Below are positions 1-8,225 of a stretch of DNA of 64,000 nucleotides, piece after piece. The notes beneath the pieces are model-generated. The model was not told the origin of the DNA and did no database searches. It saw only the letters and a list, made by a program, of their open reading frames with translations. The position numbers were made by a program, and so were the translations under genes. The first letter of the stretch is position 1; every line of letters begins with the position of its first letter. Source of the stretch: Roseicella aerolata (GTDB lineage Bacteria > Pseudomonadota > Alphaproteobacteria > Acetobacterales > Acetobacteraceae); contig NZ_JAJAQI010000003.1 in the NCBI RefSeq assembly GCF_020523605.1, positions 62,001 through 126,000 of the forward strand, written 5' to 3'.

Positions 1-48
1 ATCGGCGGCACGCGCCGGCGACAAGCCGGCCATGGGAGAAACGACCCG

Positions 49-1044
49 ATGACCAGCCTGACCCGTCGCGGCCTCGGCGCCGCGGCCTTCCTCGCCGGCC
101 TCGCGCCCGCCCTGCTGCGCGCTCAGGGCAGGACCGTGCTGCGCCTCGGCTGGACCAGCGGCGACGGGGCGCAGGACCCCTATGCCGTCGGCGCCCGCGC
201 CTTCCAGAAGGCGCTGGCCGCGCGCGTGGGCGACCGGATCGAGGTGCAGCTCTACCCCAACCGCGCCATCGGCGACGAGCGCCCGATGCTGGACGGCATG
301 CGGCTCGGTACCGTTGATATGGGCGTCATCACCAATGCCGTGATCGCGCAGATCGAGCCGGCCTTCCAGGTGAACGACATGCCCTTCCTCTTCAGCTCGG
401 AGGCGCAGGCGCATGCGGTGCTGGACGGGCCGGTGGGCGCGCAGCTCCGGCAACGGCTGGAAGCGAAGGGTGTCATCCCGCTCGGCTACATGGAAGGCGG
501 CTTCCGCCACATGATCAACAATGTCCGCCCGGTCGTGACGCCGGCGGACCTGCGGGGCATCAAGTTCCGCGTGCTGCAGAGCCCGATCTATATCGAGATG
601 TACCGCAGCCTCGGCGGCAATGCGGTGCCGATGGCCTGGGGCGAGACCTTCACCGCCGTGCAGCAGGGCGCGATCGACGGGCTTGAGATCCCGCTCGGCA
701 TCATCGACCAGAACAAGTACCACGAGGTGACGAAGTACCTGTCCCTGACCGGCCATATCTACTCCATGATCGGCCTGCTGATCGCCAGGCGCAGCTTCGA
801 CCGGCTGCCGGCGGACCTGAAGGCGGCGGTGACCGAGGCGGGCGCCGAGGCGACGAAGGAGCAGCGCGCGGCCAATGCCAAGGCCCAGGCCGTGTTCCTG
901 GATAACCTGAAGCGCAACGGCATGCAGGTGAACGAGGTGCCGGACAAGGCCGCCTTCCGCCGCGGCGTCATGCCGATGTACGAGAGCTTCAAGGGCCAGA
1001 TCGGCGCCGACATCATCCGGGACGCGCTGGCGGCGGTGCAGTAG
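49..1044 (+). CDS. dctP: TRAP transporter periplasmic substrate-binding protein (DctP family)
   Basis: Solute-binding subunit of a tripartite ATP-independent periplasmic transporter, 331 aa, normal length for the family. The N-terminus has a twin-arginine-like stretch (TRRGLGAAAFLAG) and an export signal ending near residue 25, so the protein should be periplasmic. The body shows the DctP fold: an LGW start strand, GTVDMGVITNA, PADLRGIKFRVLQSP and the AWGETFTAVQQGAIDG region; the Arg in KFRV is where the family usually binds the carboxylate. A GGGAGA Shine-Dalgarno precedes the ATG. The stop directly abuts the DctQ start and catabolic enzymes follow, so the ligand is probably an organic acid used by that operon. 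The exact ligand cannot be read from the sequence. Confidence 0.93.
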   Translation: MTSLTRRGLGAAAFLAGLAPALLRAQGRTVLRLGWTSGDGAQDPYAVGARAFQKALAARVGDRIEVQLYPNRAIGDERPMLDGMRLGTVDMGVITNAVIAQIEPAFQVNDMPFLFSSEAQAHAVLDGPVGAQLRQRLEAKGVIPLGYMEGGFRHMINNVRPVVTPADLRGIKFRVLQSPIYIEMYRSLGGNAVPMAWGETFTAVQQGAIDGLEIPLGIIDQNKYHEVTKYLSLTGHIYSMIGLLIARRSFDRLPADLKAAVTEAGAEATKEQRAANAKAQAVFLDNLKRNGMQVNEVPDKAAFRRGVMPMYESFKGQIGADIIRDALAAVQ

Positions 1045-1542
1045 GTGCCGGTCCTCGGACCGCTGGCGCGCGGCGCGGCCTGGCTGACGCGCGCGAGCAT
1101 CGGCCTCGCCGCCGCGCTGATGCTGGCCGCCATCACCTACCAGGTGGTGATGCGCTACGTCTTCGGCGACACGCCGAGCTGGTCCGAGGAACTGGCCGTG
1201 CTGCTCTTCTCCTGGACCGTGCTCGGCGGCCTCGCGCTCGGCGTGCATGAGGGCTGGCATGTCCGGCTGACCCTGCTGCCGGAACGCCTGCCGCGCGGCG
1301 GCCGCATCCTGGCGGAGCGGCTGACGGATGCGGTGACGGCGGCGCTCGGGCTCTTCCTCGCCTGGTCCGGCTGGCGCTTCCTCGACATCACCGCGGGCAG
1401 CGTTTCGGCCGCCATCGGCTACCCCATCGAGATCCTGAACGCGCTGGCGCCGGTCGCGGGCGCGCTGATGGCGCTGTTCGGGCTGGAACGCGCGCTGCGC
1501 CCCGGTGGCGCACTGCCTGTCGAGGAGCCGCCGGCGGCATGA
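1045..1542 (+). CDS. dctQ: TRAP transporter small membrane subunit (DctQ family)
   Basis: Small 4-helix subunit of the TRAP transporter, 165 aa. Hydrophobic segments lie near residues 15-37, 47-68, 90-110 and 125-148, and the family signature WSEELAVLLFSWTVLGG is present in the second helix. It starts with GTG immediately after the dctP stop, with no spacer, and ends in a 4-bp ATGA overlap with dctM, so the three subunits are translationally coupled. It forms the membrane complex with DctM and helps dock the loaded binding protein. Confidence 0.92.
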   Translation: MPVLGPLARGAAWLTRASIGLAAALMLAAITYQVVMRYVFGDTPSWSEELAVLLFSWTVLGGLALGVHEGWHVRLTLLPERLPRGGRILAERLTDAVTAALGLFLAWSGWRFLDITAGSVSAAIGYPIEILNALAPVAGALMALFGLERALRPGGALPVEEPPAA

Positions 1543-2819
1543 GCGTCACTGCCTGGTGCCTGACCGCGGGCTTCGCCGGGCTGGTCCTGCTCGGCTTCCC
1601 CTTCGCCATCGCCATCGCGCTGGCGGTCACCGCCGCGCTGCTGCTGGCGGATATCGAGCCCGCCTTCCTGGCCCAGGCGGTGATCAGCGGCAGCCAGCAA
1701 TTCAGCCTGCTCGCCATCCCGCTCTTCATGCTGGCGGGCGAATTGATGACGGCAGGGGGGCTTTCGCGGCGGCTGGTCGATCTGGCGGGCACGCTGGTGC
1801 GGCACCGGACGGGCGGCCTCGCCATGGTGGCGGTGCTGGCGGCGCTGGTCTTCTCGGCCATCTCCGGCAGCGCGCCCGCGACCACGGCGGCGATCGGCGC
1901 CATCCTGATCCCGGCCATGGTGCAGGCGGGCTATGACCGCGGCTTCGCCGCCAGCATCGCGGTCTCGGCCGGCGTTCTGGGTCCGCTCATCCCGCCCTCC
2001 ATCGCCTTCGTCATCTGGGGGATCGTGGCGGAGCAGTCGATCGGCCGGCTCTTCCTCTCGGGCATCGTGCCGGGGCTGGCGCTGGCGCTCGGGCTGCTGG
2101 TGATCTGCTGGGTGCATGCGCGCCGCAACGGCGTGCCGCGCCTGCCGCGTGCCTCCCTGGCGGAGACCTGGGCCGCCTTCCACCAGGGCAAATGGGCGCT
2201 CGCCTCGCCCGTGCTGGTGCTCGGCGGCATCTATGGCGGCGTCTTCACGCCGACCGAGGCGGCGGCCATTTCCTGCGTCTATGCCCTGCTGGTCGGGCTG
2301 TTCATCGAGCGGCAATTGAAACCCGCGGCGCTGCCGGCGATCTTCGCCCGGGCGATGAAGACCAGCGCCATCGTCTGCGCCATCATCGCCGTCTCGGCCG
2401 GCTTCGGCATCCTGGTGGCGCAGGAGCAGATCGCCACGCGCTTCGCCCAGTGGATGGCGGAGAATGTGGAGCAGCGCTGGCTGGCGCTGGCCTCCCTCAA
2501 CCTCGCCTTCTTCCTGCTGGCGGCGGTAATGGACGAGATCGCCATCATGGTGATCCTGGGCCCGATGCTGATCGCCATCGCCAACCGCTTCGGCGTGGAC
2601 CCGATCCATTTCGGTGCCATCATCGTGACCAATGTCGCGATCGGGATGGCGGCGCCGCCCATCGGCTACTGCCTCTTCATCGGCATGGCGATCAGCGGGC
2701 TGTCGCTGGGGCGCATCGCCCGCGCCATCTGGCCGATGATCCTGCTGATGCTCGTCGTGCTCTTCCTGACGACCTACATCCCGGGCTTCGCCCTGATGCT
2801 GCAGCCGGCCGGAAGGTGA
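1539..2819 (+). CDS. dctM: TRAP transporter large permease (DctM family)
   Basis: Large TRAP permease of 426 aa, the usual size, with about 11-12 hydrophobic helices. It belongs to the ion-transporter superfamily and uses a Na+ or H+ gradient to import the ligand delivered by DctP. Family motifs include the FSLLAIPLFMLAGELM region, SGSAPATTAAIGAILIP, PPSIAFVIWGIVAEQSIGRLF and, near the C-terminus, AIGMAAPPIGYCLFIG. It overlaps dctQ by 4 bp and is followed after 2 nt by the aminotransferase gene, so transport and metabolism are in one transcript. Confidence 0.95.
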   Translation: MSVTAWCLTAGFAGLVLLGFPFAIAIALAVTAALLLADIEPAFLAQAVISGSQQFSLLAIPLFMLAGELMTAGGLSRRLVDLAGTLVRHRTGGLAMVAVLAALVFSAISGSAPATTAAIGAILIPAMVQAGYDRGFAASIAVSAGVLGPLIPPSIAFVIWGIVAEQSIGRLFLSGIVPGLALALGLLVICWVHARRNGVPRLPRASLAETWAAFHQGKWALASPVLVLGGIYGGVFTPTEAAAISCVYALLVGLFIERQLKPAALPAIFARAMKTSAIVCAIIAVSAGFGILVAQEQIATRFAQWMAENVEQRWLALASLNLAFFLLAAVMDEIAIMVILGPMLIAIANRFGVDPIHFGAIIVTNVAIGMAAPPIGYCLFIGMAISGLSLGRIARAIWPMILLMLVVLFLTTYIPGFALMLQPAGR

Positions 2820-2821
2820 CG

Positions 2822-3952
2822 ATGCGCCCGCTCTTCGACCCCGCCGAATTCCGCCTGCCGCCCGGCATCACCCATGTCTGCGCCGGCGGGGAGACCGCCT
2901 TCCTCCGCCGGCACGACGCGGCGCTGGCGCGCTATGCCGAGGACAAGAGCGCGGGCCCGGCCGGGCGGCAGGCGCAGGAGGCGGAACTGGACCGCGCCCG
3001 CGACCTGGTCGCGGCATCCTGGGGCGTGGAGCGCGGGGATATCGGCTTCGTCTCCTCCGTCGCCGAGGGCGTCTCCCTGCTGGTCGAGAGCCTCGACTGG
3101 CGGGAGGGCGACAATGTCGTCGTGGACCCGGACGAGTATCCCTCGGTGGTCGCGCCCTTCGCCATGCGGCGCGGGGTGGAATTGCGGACGGCGCGCGCCG
3201 ACGACCCGGCGGCGCTGGCGGCCGCGGCGGATGCGCGGACGCGACTGATCGCCGTCTCCCACGTCTCCTACCTGACCGGCACGCGCTACGACCTGGGGGC
3301 AATCCGGCGCCTGGCCGACAGCGTCGGCGCGCTGCTGGTGGTGGACCACACCCAGGCCGCGGGTTACCTGCCGATCCGGGCCGATCTCGCCGATTTCGCC
3401 TTCGCCGCCACCTACAAATGGCTGCTCGGCATGACCGGCACCGCCATCGCCTATTGGAACCGCAAGCGCCAGCCGGGCTGGGCGCCCAGCACGGCGGGGT
3501 GGCATTCGATCGAGGGCATGGCGCGGCCGGACTATGCCGCCGGGTTGCGGCTGCGGCCGGACGCCATGCGCTTCACCCGCGGCAACCCGGCGCATGCCGC
3601 GGTTTATGTCCTGGGCTCGGCGCTCGATTACCTCGGGCAATACGCGGCGGCCGAGGTGCAGGCGCATGTGCAGGCGCTGACCACGGCGCTGCAGGCGCGC
3701 CTGGCGGAGGCCGGCATCCCCAGCACCACGCCCGCCGATCCCGCCCGCCACGGCGCCAGCATCTGCATCGCCCATCCCCGGGCGGCGGCGCTGACCGAGG
3801 CGCTGGCCTGCCGCGGCGTCTGGGCCTGGAACGGCCGCGGCCGGATCCGCTTCAGCGTCCATGGCTACAATGGCGGCGCGGATCTGGACCGCATCATGCA
3901 AGCCCTGCTGGCCGAATGGCCGGGGGCGGCCCCGAACCCGGTTTCCCCATAG
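2822..3952 (+). CDS. Class V aminotransferase-like PLP enzyme
   Basis: 376-aa fold-type I PLP protein related to cysteine desulfurase, isopenicillin-N epimerase and kynureninase-like enzymes. The PLP site is visible: the VVDHTQAAG strand carries the Asp that contacts the pyridine nitrogen, and ATYKWLLG carries the Schiff-base lysine. DPDEYPSVVAPF and SHVSYLTGTRYDL are class V signatures. No cysteine-desulfurase catalytic loop is evident, so sulfur mobilisation is unlikely. It starts with ATG 2 nt after dctM; a longer open frame upstream is a shadow of dctM. In this operon it may act on an amino or amine precursor of the transported acid, but the reaction is unknown. Confidence 0.85.
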   Translation: MRPLFDPAEFRLPPGITHVCAGGETAFLRRHDAALARYAEDKSAGPAGRQAQEAELDRARDLVAASWGVERGDIGFVSSVAEGVSLLVESLDWREGDNVVVDPDEYPSVVAPFAMRRGVELRTARADDPAALAAAADARTRLIAVSHVSYLTGTRYDLGAIRRLADSVGALLVVDHTQAAGYLPIRADLADFAFAATYKWLLGMTGTAIAYWNRKRQPGWAPSTAGWHSIEGMARPDYAAGLRLRPDAMRFTRGNPAHAAVYVLGSALDYLGQYAAAEVQAHVQALTTALQARLAEAGIPSTTPADPARHGASICIAHPRAAALTEALACRGVWAWNGRGRIRFSVHGYNGGADLDRIMQALLAEWPGAAPNPVSP

Positions 3953-3962
3953 GATCACCGCC

Positions 3963-4832
3963 ATGTCCGAGACGCTGAGCCCCGAACTGCAATCCTGGAT
4001 CGGCCGCAGCCGCGTGGTGGAGGAGGAGGTCGGCCTCTCCGCCGTGCGCCGCATCGCCGGCATGCTGGACCTGGACCCCGGCGCCTTCCGCAACGGCGAC
4101 CTGCTGCCGCCGCACTGGTTCACCCTGTTCTTCGCCGATGTGGCGCGGCAGAGCGAGATCGGCCCGGACGGCCACCCGAAGCCCGGCGTCTTCCTGCCGC
4201 CCATCCCGCTGCCGCGGCGCATGGGCGCGGGTCGGCGCGTGACGATCCATGACAGCCTCCGTGTCGGCGAGGTGGCGAGCAAGACGGCGGAGGTCGCCGC
4301 CATCCTGCCGAAGCAGGCGCGCACCGGCTTCATCACGGTGCTGACCATGCGCCACACCATTCGCGCCCTTGGCCGCCGCGGCAGGCAGGTGATCGCGGTG
4401 GACGAATTCGACGCCATCTACCGGGAGGCGGTGAAGCCCGGCGAGAAGAGCGGCACTGGCGCGCCCGTGCCGGCGCCCACGGACGCAGCCTGGCGCGTGG
4501 AGAAGCATCTGAGCGCGCCGCTGGTCTTCCGCTATTCCGCCGTCACCTGGAACGCCCACCGCATCCATTACGATGCGGACTACTCCCGGCAGGAGGAAGG
4601 CTACCCCAACACCGTGCAGAATGGGGGCCTGACCATGCAACTGCTGCTGGATGCGGCGGTCGCGCACACGCCCGGCACGCTGCGCGGCTTCAGCGCGCGC
4701 CTGACGCGACCGATCTATGTCGGGGACACCATCACCCTCTGCGGCCATGCGCCGCGGGATGGCAGGATGATGGCCTGGGTGCAGGACAAGGACGGCCATC
4801 TCTGCGCCCAGCTCGATTGCGAGTTCGCGTAA
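3963..4832 (+). CDS. MaoC/HTD2-type hot-dog hydratase, itaconyl-/mesaconyl-CoA hydratase-like
   Basis: 289-aa double hot-dog protein of the kind annotated as FAS1-like dehydratase or mesaconyl-/itaconyl-CoA hydratase. The N-terminal half has the substrate-pocket stretch PPHWFTLFFADVARQSEIG. The C-terminal half has FRYSAVTWNAHRIHYDADYS, which carries the Asn/His/Asp environment of the hydratase site. It starts 10 nt after the aminotransferase gene, and its stop overlaps the next start in TAATG. With a type III CoA-transferase and a CitE-like lyase behind it, the trio matches the itaconate or mesaconate route (CoA ester, hydration to citramalyl-CoA, cleavage). That assignment is inferred from context. 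Confidence 0.85.
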   Translation: MSETLSPELQSWIGRSRVVEEEVGLSAVRRIAGMLDLDPGAFRNGDLLPPHWFTLFFADVARQSEIGPDGHPKPGVFLPPIPLPRRMGAGRRVTIHDSLRVGEVASKTAEVAAILPKQARTGFITVLTMRHTIRALGRRGRQVIAVDEFDAIYREAVKPGEKSGTGAPVPAPTDAAWRVEKHLSAPLVFRYSAVTWNAHRIHYDADYSRQEEGYPNTVQNGGLTMQLLLDAAVAHTPGTLRGFSARLTRPIYVGDTITLCGHAPRDGRMMAWVQDKDGHLCAQLDCEFA

Positions 4833-6025
4833 TGGCAGGTGGACCACTCGAGGGGGTCAGGGTGGTGGACCTGACGACGGTGGTCGTCGGGCCGATCTGC
4901 ACGCGCACCCTGGCCGACCAGGGGGCGGAGGTGATCAAGGTGGAGGCGCCGGACGGCGACATCCTGCGCACCCTCGCCGCCGGCAGCCGCACGCCCTCCA
5001 TGTCCGGCAAATTCATCAACTTCAACCGCAACAAGCGCGCCATCACCCTCGACATCAAGCAGCCGGCAGGGCTCGAGGCGCTGCGGCGGTTGATCGCCGG
5101 CGCCGATGTCTTCGTCTCGAATGTCCGGCCCGCCGGGCTGAAGCGAGCGGGGCTCGATCCCGCCTCGCTCGTGCCGCTGAATCCACGGCTGATCCATTGC
5201 GGCATCGTCGCCTTCGGGGAGGGTGGGCGCTATGCCGGCCGCCCCGCCTATGATCCGGTCATCCAGTCCCTCTCCGGCGTCGCCGGCACCTTCGAGCGCG
5301 CGACCGGGGAGCCGCGCTTCGTGCCCATGGTGATGACCGACCACATCACCGGCCTGGTCGCGGCCCAGGCGATCGGCTTCGCCCTCTACCGCCGCGAGAA
5401 GACGGGGGTGGGGGAGGCGATCGAGGTGCCGATGTTCGAGGTGGCGGCAAGCTTCGTCACGTCGGAGCATCTCGGCGCCGCCACCTTCGACCCGCCGGAG
5501 GGGCCGACCGGCGATGCCCGGCTGCTGAGCCCCGACTACCGCCCTTTGCCGACGAAGGACGGCTACATCACCGTCCAGCCCAACAGCAACCCGCAGGCCT
5601 TCGCCTTCTTCGACGCCATCGGCCGGCCGGAGCTGAAGGAGGATCCGCGCTTCGACACCCCGATCGCCCGCACCGAGAACGCCGCCGAGTATTTCCGGGT
5701 GCGCGTGGAGGGCCTGGCGCAGAGGACCACTGCCGAGTGGCTGGAGATTTTCGCCGCCGCGGATGTGCCGGCGGCACGCTACAACCGCATCGACGATCTG
5801 CTGGAGGATCCGCACCTGCGGGATGTCGGCTTCTGGCAGTTCGACGAGCACCCGACCGAAGGCCGCATCCGCCGCACCCGCACGCCCGTCACCTTCGGCG
5901 GCGGGATGCGGGCGGAGGTGCTGCCCGCCCCGCGCCCCGGTGCCCATACCGATGAAATCCTGATGGAAGCCGGCTACAGCGCGGAGGAGATCGCCGCGAT
6001 GCGCGAAACCGGTGCTGCCCAATGA
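4832..6025 (+). CDS. Type III CoA-transferase (CaiB/BaiF/Frc family)
   Basis: 397-aa family III CoA-transferase. The N-terminus LEGVRVVDLTTVVVGP and the RTLADQGAEVIKVEAPDGD block are diagnostic; the family catalytic Asp normally lies near residue 165-170, and PMVMTDHITG at about residue 170 fits. These enzymes move CoA, often from succinyl-CoA, to a carboxylic acid. The start is the ATG overlapping the upstream stop by 1 bp; an alternative GTG-class start 15 nt earlier would lie inside the upstream gene. Between a MaoC hydratase and a CitE-type lyase, it probably activates a C5 dicarboxylate such as itaconate or mesaconate. Confidence 0.92.
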   Translation: MAGGPLEGVRVVDLTTVVVGPICTRTLADQGAEVIKVEAPDGDILRTLAAGSRTPSMSGKFINFNRNKRAITLDIKQPAGLEALRRLIAGADVFVSNVRPAGLKRAGLDPASLVPLNPRLIHCGIVAFGEGGRYAGRPAYDPVIQSLSGVAGTFERATGEPRFVPMVMTDHITGLVAAQAIGFALYRREKTGVGEAIEVPMFEVAASFVTSEHLGAATFDPPEGPTGDARLLSPDYRPLPTKDGYITVQPNSNPQAFAFFDAIGRPELKEDPRFDTPIARTENAAEYFRVRVEGLAQRTTAEWLEIFAAADVPAARYNRIDDLLEDPHLRDVGFWQFDEHPTEGRIRRTRTPVTFGGGMRAEVLPAPRPGAHTDEILMEAGYSAEEIAAMRETGAAQ

Positions 6026-6036
6026 GGACCCGACCC

Positions 6037-6897
6037 ATGACGCTGCCCAACTGGCGCTCCCTGCTCTTCGTCCCCGCGACCGCGGAGCGCTTCGTCGCCA
6101 AGGCGCATAGCCGCGGCGCTGATGTCATCATCCTCGACCTCGAGGACAGCATCCCGCCGACCGAGAAGCAGGCGGCGCGCGATGCGCTGCCGGCGGCGGC
6201 GGCAACGGTGGGCCAGGCCGGCGCGGAGGTCGCGGTGCGCATCAACCGGCCGCTCGAGCTTGCCGTGCCGGACATCGCAGCCGCCGTCATGCCGCAGGTG
6301 ACGGCGTTGATGCTGCCGAAGGTGATGGGGCCGGAGCATATCCGGCTGCTCTCCGAGGTCGTCGGCGCGCGCGAGGCGGCGCTCGGCCTGCCCATCGGCC
6401 GCACGCGCTTCATCGCCATCGTGGAGACGCCGCAGGCCCTGCCGCATCTTGCTGCCATCGCCGCCGCCGATCCGCGCATGGCGGCGCTCGGCGTGGGCTC
6501 GGAGGATCTCTCGACCGAGTTGGAAGCGGTGCCGGGCGCCGACCTGCTCTACCATTTCGGCATGATGGTGGTGGCGGCGGCGCGCGGCGCCGGCATCCTG
6601 CCGCTCGGCAGCGTCGGCGCCTTCGCCGATTTCCGCGACCTCGAGGGCTACCGGGCCTCCCTGCAGCGCTCCCGCAGGCTCGGCTTCGCCTGCGCCGCCT
6701 GCATCCACCCCGCGCATGTGCCGATCATCAACGAGGAATACGGCGTGCCGCCGGCCGAGGCGGACCGCGCCCGCCGGCTGATCGCGGCCTTCGAGGAAGC
6801 GCTGGCCCGGGGCGAGGGCGCCGTCGCCTTCGAGGGCGCGATGATCGACCTGCCTGTCGTCGAGCGGGCCCGCAGGTTGCTCGCTCGGGTGCGATAG
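6037..6897 (+). CDS. HpcH/HpaI-CitE family lyase, (S)-citramalyl-CoA lyase-like
   Basis: 286-aa TIM-barrel lyase of the CitE/malyl-CoA lyase family. Visible motifs: WRSLLFVPAT at the N-terminus, ADVIILDLEDSIPPTEK with metal-binding acids, VRINRP, VETPQALPHL and LGVGSEDLSTEL. The family cleaves 3-hydroxyacyl-CoA esters such as citramalyl-CoA, malyl-CoA or citryl-CoA. The ATG at 6037 was chosen because GAGGA lies 8 nt upstream; an in-frame ATG at 6022 overlapping the previous stop would add five residues. It would release acetyl-CoA and pyruvate if the substrate is citramalyl-CoA, completing the pathway started by the two genes upstream. Confidence 0.9.
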   Translation: MTLPNWRSLLFVPATAERFVAKAHSRGADVIILDLEDSIPPTEKQAARDALPAAAATVGQAGAEVAVRINRPLELAVPDIAAAVMPQVTALMLPKVMGPEHIRLLSEVVGAREAALGLPIGRTRFIAIVETPQALPHLAAIAAADPRMAALGVGSEDLSTELEAVPGADLLYHFGMMVVAAARGAGILPLGSVGAFADFRDLEGYRASLQRSRRLGFACAACIHPAHVPIINEEYGVPPAEADRARRLIAAFEEALARGEGAVAFEGAMIDLPVVERARRLLARVR

Positions 6898-6947
6898 GAT
6901 GCGCGCGCGGCGCCTGCCGGCGCGGGCCCGCTGAGGAGGAGAGCAAG

Positions 6948-8225
6948 ATGGACGCGACCCACGACCCGAAGCGGCGCAGCTTCGTCGCCTCCGCTAACGG
7001 GCATGCCGATTTTCCGGTCCAGAACCTGCCGCTCGGCGTGTTCAGCCCGAAGGGCGGCGAGGCGCGCGGCGGCGTGGCAATCGGCGACAGCATCCTCGAT
7101 CTCGGTGCGGTGGCGCATCTGCTGCCGGGCGATGCCTGCAGCGCGGCGGAAGCGGCGGCGGGCGATGCGCTGAACGCATTCTTCGCCCTCGGTGCCGGGC
7201 CGCGCCGGGCGCTGCGCGCGGCTTTGTCCGACCTGCTCGCGGAGGGCAGTGCGCAGGAAGCCGCGCTGCGGCCCAACCTCTACGACGCCGCCGACTGCAC
7301 CCTGCACCTGCCGGCGCGCATCGGCGACTACACGGATTTCTTCGCCGGCATCCATCACGCGACCAATGCCGGCAAGCAGTTCCGCCCGGACAACCCGCTG
7401 CTGCCGAACTACAAATATGTTCCGGTAGCCTATCACGGCCGCGCTTCCTCCGTGCGCGTCTCCGGCACCGCGGTGCGGCGGCCGAAGGGCCAGCGCAAGC
7501 CGGCCAAGGAGACGGTGCCGTCCTACGGCCCCAGCCGCAATCTCGACCACGAGATGGAATTCGGCATCTGGATCAGCACCGGCAATGCGCAGGGGGAGCC
7601 GATCCCGATCGGACGGGCCGCCGAGCACATCGCCGGCTTCTGCCTGCTGAACGACTGGTCGGCGCGCGATATCCAGGGCTGGGAGGCGCAGCCGCTCGGC
7701 CCGTTCCTGGCCAAGAATTTCGCCACCTCCATCAGCCCCTGGGTCATCACGCCCGAGGCGCTGGAACCCTTCCGCATCGCCCAGCCGCCGCGCCCGGAAG
7801 GCGATCCGAAACCGCTGGACTATCTCTGGGACGAGCAGGACCAGGCACGGGGCGCACTGGACCTGGCGGTGGAGGTGCTGTTGCAGACGAAGCAGGGCGG
7901 GCCCTTCCGCCTCTCGCTCTCCAACACCAGCCATCTCTACTGGACCTTCGCGCAGATGGTCGCGCACCATTCCTGCAATGGCTGCAACCTGCAGCCGGGC
8001 GATCTCTTCGGCAGCGGCACCATCTCCTCCCCCACCGAGGACGGCTTCGGCGCGCTGCTGGAGATCACGCTTGGCGGGCGCAAGCCGGTGATCCTGCCGA
8101 ATGGCGAGGAACGGCGCTTCCTGGAGGATGGTGACACGGTGATCTTCCGCGCCCGGGCACAGCGCGACGGCTTCGTGCCCATCGGCTTCGGCGAGTGCCG
8201 GGGCACGATCCTGCCCGCGTCATGA
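6948..8225 (+). CDS. fahA: Fumarylacetoacetase
   Basis: 425-aa full-length fumarylacetoacetase, the size of the two-domain enzyme of tyrosine and homogentisate breakdown and not the 230-280 aa FAH-like hydrolases. The N-terminal SH3-like domain includes FPVQNLPLGVFSP. The catalytic domain has DYTDFFAGIHHATN, YHGRASSVRVSG, LDHEMEFGIWI, NDWSARDIQGWEAQPLGPFL and GSGTISSP. It would hydrolyse fumarylacetoacetate to fumarate and acetoacetate, or a close analogue. A 50-nt spacer with a strong GAGGAGGAG Shine-Dalgarno separates it from the CitE-like gene. No homogentisate dioxygenase or maleylacetoacetate isomerase is visible nearby, so the supply of its substrate is unexplained here. Confidence 0.94.
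   Translation: MDATHDPKRRSFVASANGHADFPVQNLPLGVFSPKGGEARGGVAIGDSILDLGAVAHLLPGDACSAAEAAAGDALNAFFALGAGPRRALRAALSDLLAEGSAQEAALRPNLYDAADCTLHLPARIGDYTDFFAGIHHATNAGKQFRPDNPLLPNYKYVPVAYHGRASSVRVSGTAVRRPKGQRKPAKETVPSYGPSRNLDHEMEFGIWISTGNAQGEPIPIGRAAEHIAGFCLLNDWSARDIQGWEAQPLGPFLAKNFATSISPWVITPEALEPFRIAQPPRPEGDPKPLDYLWDEQDQARGALDLAVEVLLQTKQGGPFRLSLSNTSHLYWTFAQMVAHHSCNGCNLQPGDLFGSGTISSPTEDGFGALLEITLGGRKPVILPNGEERRFLEDGDTVIFRARAQRDGFVPIGFGECRGTILPAS

Noticed and set aside
1419-2609. 396-codon open frame antisense to dctM
   Set aside because: His/Asp/Arg-rich composition typical of reverse frames of membrane-protein genes; no start signals.
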